A stretch of DNA of 9,893 nucleotides from the NCBI GenBank assembly GCA_002365025.1, contig DEYX01000349.1, forward strand, positions 1 through 9,893. Direction: 5' to 3'. The notes beneath the pieces are model-generated. The model worked only from the letters and a program-made list of their open reading frames with translations. It did not search any database and had not been told where the DNA came from. This document shows, one piece after another, positions 6,709-9,893 of the stretch. The position numbers and the translations under genes were made by a program. Numbering within the stretch: position 1 is the stretch's first letter; every line of letters starts with the position of its first letter. Source of the stretch: Hungatella sp. UBA3147 (lineage in GTDB: Bacteria; Bacillota; Clostridia; Lachnospirales; Lachnospiraceae).

Positions 6709-8031
6709 ATGTTTACTAAAAAAGATTTGATGAAGCTGCTGGCCCCTTTGGTCGTGGAACAGATATTGATCGTTTTAGTGGGAATGGTGAATGTCATGAT
6801 GGCGGCGGCAGTGGGTGAGGCATCGGTTTCTGGGGTATCTCTGGTGGAATCCATCAACATTCTGGTCATTCAGATGCTGTCGGCACTAGCTACAGGAGGA
6901 GCTGTCATATCGTCCCAGTATCTAGGGAAAAAGCAGTCAGGGAATGCCTGCAAGGCAGCTGGGCAGCTCATTGGAGTCACGACTGTACTGTCAGTGCTTG
7001 TTACCCTTATTGCACTGGCAGGCAGGGGAGGCCTTTTAAGGGCCATTTTCGGCAGTGTGGATGAGTCAGTCATGAGCGCCGCCGTGGTTTATTTCTGGAT
7101 TACGGCCCTGTCCTATCCCTTTGTGGCAGTCTATAATTCCTGTGCGGCCTTATTCCGCTCCATGGGAAACTCCAAGGCTTCCATGGCAGTGTCCCTTGTG
7201 ATAAATACCGTGAATGTAGCGGGAAATGCAGTCTGTGTCTACGGCCTTCATATGGGTGTGAACGGCCTGGCATGGCCCACCCTGTTTTGCCGGGTGGCCG
7301 CTGCGGTAGTGATGCTTTTCATGATTCAAAGTCCCGGCAATGTTGTGAGGATCAACCGTCTGGAGGATCTTAAGCCAGACATTCCGATGATTAAGAAGAT
7401 ACTGTCCATTGGTATACCAAACGGTCTTGAAAACGGCATGTTCCAGTTTGGAAAGCTAGCGCTGCAAAGCCTGATCTCTTCCCTGGGAACGGCGGCGATT
7501 GCCAGCTACGCAGTGGCTTCCAACCTGGTGACCCTGCTGTATCTGCCCGGCAATGCCATAGGCCTGGGCCTGATCACCATTGTAGGACAATGTGTGGGAG
7601 CAGGAGAGAAAAAGGAGGCAAAACGCTATACCAGACTTTTGGTCGGCGCTAATTACGGAATCCTTCTTTTCTTGTGTACGGTCATGGTCGTATTTTCAGA
7701 CCAGCTTGCTTCTGTCTACAACCTTTCGGGGGAGGCTGCAAAAATATCCGTCCGGATGGTGGTGGTCCACAGCTATGCGATGATCGTGTGGCCTTTGGCC
7801 TTTACCATTCCTTATGCCCTGAGAGCTTCTATGGATGCCAAATTTACCATGGTGGTGTCCATATTTTCCATGTGGCTGTTCCGGATCGCATTCGCTTATT
7901 TCTTCGTCCGTGTGATGAATACAGGTGTCATGGGCGTATGGTATGGAATGTTTATTGACTGGATTTTCCGCGCGGTTTTATTTAGCTGGAGATTCCGGGG
8001 AATAGAAAAAAGAGCGGTGTCTGTTTCTTAA
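6709..8031 (+). CDS. MATE family multidrug / small-molecule efflux transporter
   Basis: Inner-membrane antiporter of the multidrug and toxic compound extrusion family, which exports organic cations or other small molecules using Na+ or H+ gradients. The 440 residues are almost wholly hydrophobic with about 12 membrane segments in two six-helix halves, as expected. Family-like stretches are VGEASVSGVSLVESIN in the first half with ALATGGAVISSQYLGKK after it, and SIGIPNGLENGMFQFGK opening the second half, then GNAIGLGLITIVGQCVGAGEK, the counterpart of the first-half loop. The ATG has AGAGGAAGGA directly upstream (6697-6706). It lies 14 nt after the oxidoreductase stop codon and shares its promoter. 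The stop codon is inside the loop of the terminator hairpin. Drug specificity cannot be predicted. Confidence 0.93.
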   Translation: MFTKKDLMKLLAPLVVEQILIVLVGMVNVMMAAAVGEASVSGVSLVESINILVIQMLSALATGGAVISSQYLGKKQSGNACKAAGQLIGVTTVLSVLVTLIALAGRGGLLRAIFGSVDESVMSAAVVYFWITALSYPFVAVYNSCAALFRSMGNSKASMAVSLVINTVNVAGNAVCVYGLHMGVNGLAWPTLFCRVAAAVVMLFMIQSPGNVVRINRLEDLKPDIPMIKKILSIGIPNGLENGMFQFGKLALQSLISSLGTAAIASYAVASNLVTLLYLPGNAIGLGLITIVGQCVGAGEKKEAKRYTRLLVGANYGILLFLCTVMVVFSDQLASVYNLSGEAAKISVRMVVVHSYAMIVWPLAFTIPYALRASMDAKFTMVVSIFSMWLFRIAFAYFFVRVMNTGVMGVWYGMFIDWIFRAVLFSWRFRGIEKRAVSVS

Positions 8032-8050
8032 GCAGCACTGCTCTTTTCTT
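8005..8050. terminator. Bidirectional terminator between the MATE gene and the cell-wall-binding gene
   Basis: AAGAGCGGTGT (8010-8020) pairs with GCACTGCTCTT (8035-8045), 11 positions with two G-T wobbles, around a 14-nt loop that contains the MATE stop codon. On the plus strand the stem runs into TTTT (8044-8047) and a T-rich tail. On the minus strand the A run at 8005-8010 supplies a six-T tract. It can therefore end both convergent transcripts. Confidence 0.82.
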
Positions 8051-8053
8051 CGT

Positions 8054-8590
8054 TTACCTGACTTCATTCATGCGCCCGTTTGCATCCACATAGGAACCGT
8101 CAACAAATTGGTTTACAGCCATAAGACCGAGTAGACCGTCGGAATTCGGGTTAAAATAGTACCAAAAGCCATCGATTTTATGCCAACCGGTTACCATGAT
8201 TCCAATCTGGTTCGTGTAAAACCAGCCGCAATGATCAGAGTCATATACCCAGCCGGTTACCATAGAGCCTTCCTCTTTTCCCTGACAGGGATTAAAATAA
8301 TACCAGTTGTCATTGATAAAACGCCAGCCGGTTGCCATGTATCCATTGTCCATGAAATAATAGGAATGGCCCTGGTATTCCGCCCATTTTCCGGCAGGAT
8401 AGGAGGAATTCCATTGATTAAAAAAACGCCAGCCAACCTCATCCTTTATCCAGGCACCGGACAAATATATGGATTCATCCTTTGTGTGGGCAAAGCTGTC
8501 AAAGGGGACTGAGGCTGCAAAGAGAAACAGGGAAACAGCAGCGGCTGCTGCTTCATGGAGTATTAACCCGCGGCGGGAAATATTTTTCAT
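8054..8590 (-). CDS. Small secreted cell-wall-binding (choline-binding-type) repeat protein
   Basis: Exported protein of 178 residues made almost only of aromatic repeats of the CW_binding_1 / choline-binding type; such repeats bind teichoic-acid choline or other cell-wall polymers. The signal peptide covers about 1-34: MKNISRRG, then the hydrophobic AAAAAVSLFLFAASV, with likely cleavage after SFA34. Repeats follow at about 45-67 and 68-88 (degenerate), 89-112 (WRFINDNWYYFNP...GSMVTG), 113-135 (WVYDSDHCGWFYTNQIGIMVTG), 136-158 (WHKIDGFWYYFNPNSDG) and a short terminal unit. No enzyme domain is seen, unlike the usual lysins and adhesins with this module. SRRGLIL resembles a Tat motif but is probably incidental. 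The ribosome site is a perfect AGGAGGTGA (8606-8598), 7 nt before the ATG. It converges on the MATE gene and diverges from clpB. Biological role unknown. Confidence 0.85.
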   Translation of the reverse strand: MKNISRRGLILHEAAAAAVSLFLFAASVPFDSFAHTKDESIYLSGAWIKDEVGWRFFNQWNSSYPAGKWAEYQGHSYYFMDNGYMATGWRFINDNWYYFNPCQGKEEGSMVTGWVYDSDHCGWFYTNQIGIMVTGWHKIDGFWYYFNPNSDGLLGLMAVNQFVDGSYVDANGRMNEVR

Positions 8591-8634
8591 AAAAGTGTCA
8601 CCTCCTGAATGTAGGGATAAGAATCACTGCTTTG

Positions 8635-8663
8635 ATTATAGAGGAAGGACCTGGAAAAAACAA
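8635..8663 (-). promoter_or_regulatory. Sigma-A promoter of the cell-wall-binding protein gene
   Basis: Read on the minus strand: TTGTTT (8663-8658), a 17-bp spacer and a perfect TATAAT (8640-8635). The predicted start is about 38 nt before the ATG, leaving room for the strong ribosome site. The 11-bp tandem repeat at 8690-8711 lies just upstream. Confidence 0.7.
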
Positions 8664-8689
8664 TGCAGGGCTTGAAACTGTAAGATTTT

Positions 8690-8711
8690 TGTTGGAATTC
8701 TGTTGGAATCC
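8690..8711. repeat. Tandem 11-bp repeat between the two divergent promoters
   Basis: TGTTGGAATTC (8690-8700) is followed at once by TGTTGGAATCC (8701-8711); 10 of 11 positions agree. The period of 11 bp is one helical turn, so a protein could read both copies on one face. It lies 26 nt upstream of the -35 of the cell-wall-binding gene and 12 nt upstream of the -35 of clpB. Confidence 0.55.
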
Positions 8712-8723
8712 TGAAAAATTATC

Positions 8724-8752
8724 TTGACACAGGAAACGCTATTTGTTATATT
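8724..8752 (+). promoter_or_regulatory. Near-consensus sigma-A promoter of clpB
   Basis: A perfect -35 TTGACA (8724-8729), a 17-bp spacer and TATATT (8747-8752), a one-mismatch -10. The predicted start is near 8759, leaving a leader of about 50 nt to the clpB ATG, with ribosome site AAGGAGG at 8796-8802. No CIRCE inverted repeat (TTAGCACTC...GAGTGCTAA) and no CtsR direct repeat (GGTCAAA pair) is visible in the region. Confidence 0.85.
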
Positions 8753-8768
8753 ACATATAGAACAAATA
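8740..8768. promoter_or_regulatory. 29-bp imperfect palindrome over the clpB -10 and start site, candidate operator
   Basis: The arm TATTTGTT (8740-8747) is exactly complementary to AACAAATA (8761-8768). After one mismatch, TAT (8749-8751) faces ATA (8757-8759). Eleven of 14 arm positions pair about the centre at 8754. The left arm reaches the first base of the -10 and the right arm lies in the start region, a position where a bound dimer would block polymerase. It does not match CIRCE or CtsR sites; the regulator is unknown. Confidence 0.55.
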
Positions 8769-8809
8769 AAGCAATACTTTTACATAACGGAGAAAAAGGA
8801 GGAGCTATT

Positions 8810-9893
8810 ATGAACATCAATAAATTTACGCAAAAATCAATGGAAGCTGTCCAGAATTGCGAAAAGCTTGCATATGAATATGGAAATCAGCAGATCGAGC
8901 AGGAACACATGCTGTATAGCCTTCTAACCATTGAAGACAGCCTGATTTTGAAACTCATTACCAAGATGAATATACAAAAAGAGCAATTCTTAAATGAAAC
9001 GGCTCAGGCAATAGAAAAACTTCCCAAGGTCAGGGGAGGGCAGATATACATCAGCAATGATTTAAATAAGGTCTTAATAAGCGCCGAGGATGAGGCAAAG
9101 GCTATGGGAGATGAATACGTTTCTGTAGAGCATTTATTCTTAGCCATGTTAAAGCAGCCATCCAAATCGGTAAAGGAACTGTTTCGGAGCTATGGCATAA
9201 CAAAGGAAAACTTTTTACAGGCCCTATCCACGGTAAGAGGAAACCAGCGTGTAGTCAATGACAACCCGGAGGCTACCTACGATACCCTTACCAAATACGG
9301 CTATGATATGGTGGAGCGGGCCAGGGACCAGAAGCTGGATCCTGTCATCGGACGGGACAGCGAGATCCGGAACGTGGTGCGGATCCTTTCCAGGAAGACG
9401 AAGAACAACCCGGTTTTGATCGGTGAGCCTGGAGTAGGCAAGACTGCTGTAGTAGAAGGCCTGGCTCAAAGGATTGTCCGGGGTGATATACCGGAGGGAT
9501 TAAAGGACAAAAAGCTGTTTGCCCTTGACATGGGAGCATTGCTGGCAGGTGCCAAGTACCGGGGAGAATTTGAGGAACGTTTAAAGGCCGTTCTTGATGA
9601 AGTGAAAAAAAGTGACGGTCAGATCATTCTGTTTATTGACGAGCTTCATACCATTGTAGGAGCGGGTAAGACAGAAGGTTCCATGGACGCGGGCAATATG
9701 TTAAAGCCTATGCTTGCCAGAGGCGAGCTACACTGCATCGGTGCCACCACACTTGATGAATACCGCCAGTATATAGAGAAGGATCAGGCTTTGGAACGGC
9801 GGTTCCAGCCGGTCATGGTCGACGAACCTACGGTGGAAGATACCATTTCCATATTAAGGGGACTGAAAGAACGGTATGAGGTCTACCATGGGG
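8810..9893 (+). CDS. clpB: ATP-dependent disaggregase ClpB, N-terminal part (runs off right edge)
   Basis: Hsp100 AAA+ chaperone that, with DnaK, pulls polypeptides out of aggregates after heat or other stress; cytoplasmic hexamer. The visible 361 residues hold the two Clp-N repeats (about 1-145) and most of the first ATPase module. Walker A is GEPGVGKT at 205-212, the pore loop has Y250 in AGAKYRGEFEER, Walker B is ILFIDE with D277-E278, sensor-1 GATT starts at 311, and the arginine-finger pair is R330-R331 in ALERRFQPV. DPVIGRDSEIRNVVRILSR is typical of ClpB; ClpC would normally sit behind ctsR-mcsA-mcsB, which are absent here. The frame is open from ATG 8810, preceded by AAGGAGG at 8796-8802, to the last base. 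Family length is about 860, so the middle domain and second ATPase are outside the window. Transcribed from a strong sigma-A promoter with an overlapping palindrome. Confidence 0.96.
   Translation, partial: MNINKFTQKSMEAVQNCEKLAYEYGNQQIEQEHMLYSLLTIEDSLILKLITKMNIQKEQFLNETAQAIEKLPKVRGGQIYISNDLNKVLISAEDEAKAMGDEYVSVEHLFLAMLKQPSKSVKELFRSYGITKENFLQALSTVRGNQRVVNDNPEATYDTLTKYGYDMVERARDQKLDPVIGRDSEIRNVVRILSRKTKNNPVLIGEPGVGKTAVVEGLAQRIVRGDIPEGLKDKKLFALDMGALLAGAKYRGEFEERLKAVLDEVKKSDGQIILFIDELHTIVGAGKTEGSMDAGNMLKPMLARGELHCIGATTLDEYRQYIEKDQALERRFQPVMVDEPTVEDTISILRGLKERYEVYHG

Noticed and set aside
8180..8512. 110-codon plus-strand frame opposite the cell-wall-binding gene
   Set aside because: It is antisense to a gene with a signal peptide, clear repeats, a strong ribosome site and a promoter; the frame is a by-product of the repeat composition.
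8571..8590. True Tat signal on the cell-wall-binding protein
   Set aside because: SRRGLIL matches only loosely, the protein has no cofactor domain, and many Lachnospiraceae lack Tat; a Sec signal peptide is the simpler reading.
8740..8768. Reading the clpB palindrome as a Rex, PerR or Fur site
   Set aside because: TTTGTTA resembles half of a Rex site (TTGTTA), but the distance between arms is too long and the centre does not match; PerR and Fur consensus sequences fit worse.
1..9893. CRISPR arrays, tRNA or rRNA genes, insertion sequences, prophage attachment sites
   Set aside because: No regularly spaced repeats, cloverleaf sequences, transposase or integrase frames, or paired terminal repeats were seen on either strand.

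Overview
The window looks like low-to-moderate G+C Gram-positive DNA from a Clostridia / Lachnospiraceae-type genome (Lacrimispora-, Enterocloster- or Blautia-like). The grounds are strong AGGAGG-type ribosome binding sites, sigma-A promoters with near-consensus hexamers, short intergenic spaces closed by intrinsic terminators, and the style of the proteins: a PRD/PTS regulator, an anaerobe-type cysteine desulfidase, a choline-binding-type repeat protein and a clostridial ClpB. The genus is an inference. No tRNA, rRNA, CRISPR array, transposase or phage gene was seen.

Layout, left to right. (1) The 3' two thirds of prfA (release factor 1), closed by one weak and one strong terminator. (2) A 635-residue PRD regulator of the LicR/MtlR/ManR type with its own EIIB-like and EIIA-like domains, followed by a 17-position hairpin terminator. 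(3) A roughly 250-bp stretch with no intact gene. It holds what appears to be a frameshifted, internally deleted remnant of a cellobiose/lactose-type PTS EIIC permease and then a perfect 14-bp hairpin. (4) On the minus strand, a CyuA-type L-cysteine desulfidase, divergent from (5) a LysR-type regulator across an AT-rich control region. (6) A two-gene unit with its own promoter: a Gfo/Idh/MocA oxidoreductase and a MATE transporter, 14 nt apart, ending in a bidirectional terminator shared with the next, convergent gene. (7) On the minus strand, a small secreted cell-wall-binding-repeat protein. (8) Divergent from it, the first 361 codons of clpB, which runs off the right edge. ClpB has a near-perfect sigma-A promoter overlapped by a 29-bp imperfect palindrome.

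How the genes may work together. The PRD regulator has the architecture of a PTS-controlled activator and is followed directly by what may be debris of a PTS permease, so it may be an orphan whose target operon was lost. The divergent LysR regulator is the natural candidate to control cyuA, and perhaps the oxidoreductase-MATE unit behind it. ClpB is a stress disaggregase. Its promoter shows neither a CIRCE (HrcA) element nor a CtsR box, so the palindrome over the -10 is the best candidate for a local operator. Most of the window is ordinary chromosome. The unexplained signals are mainly in the intergenic regions, and no complete new multi-gene system can be supported from the sequence alone.
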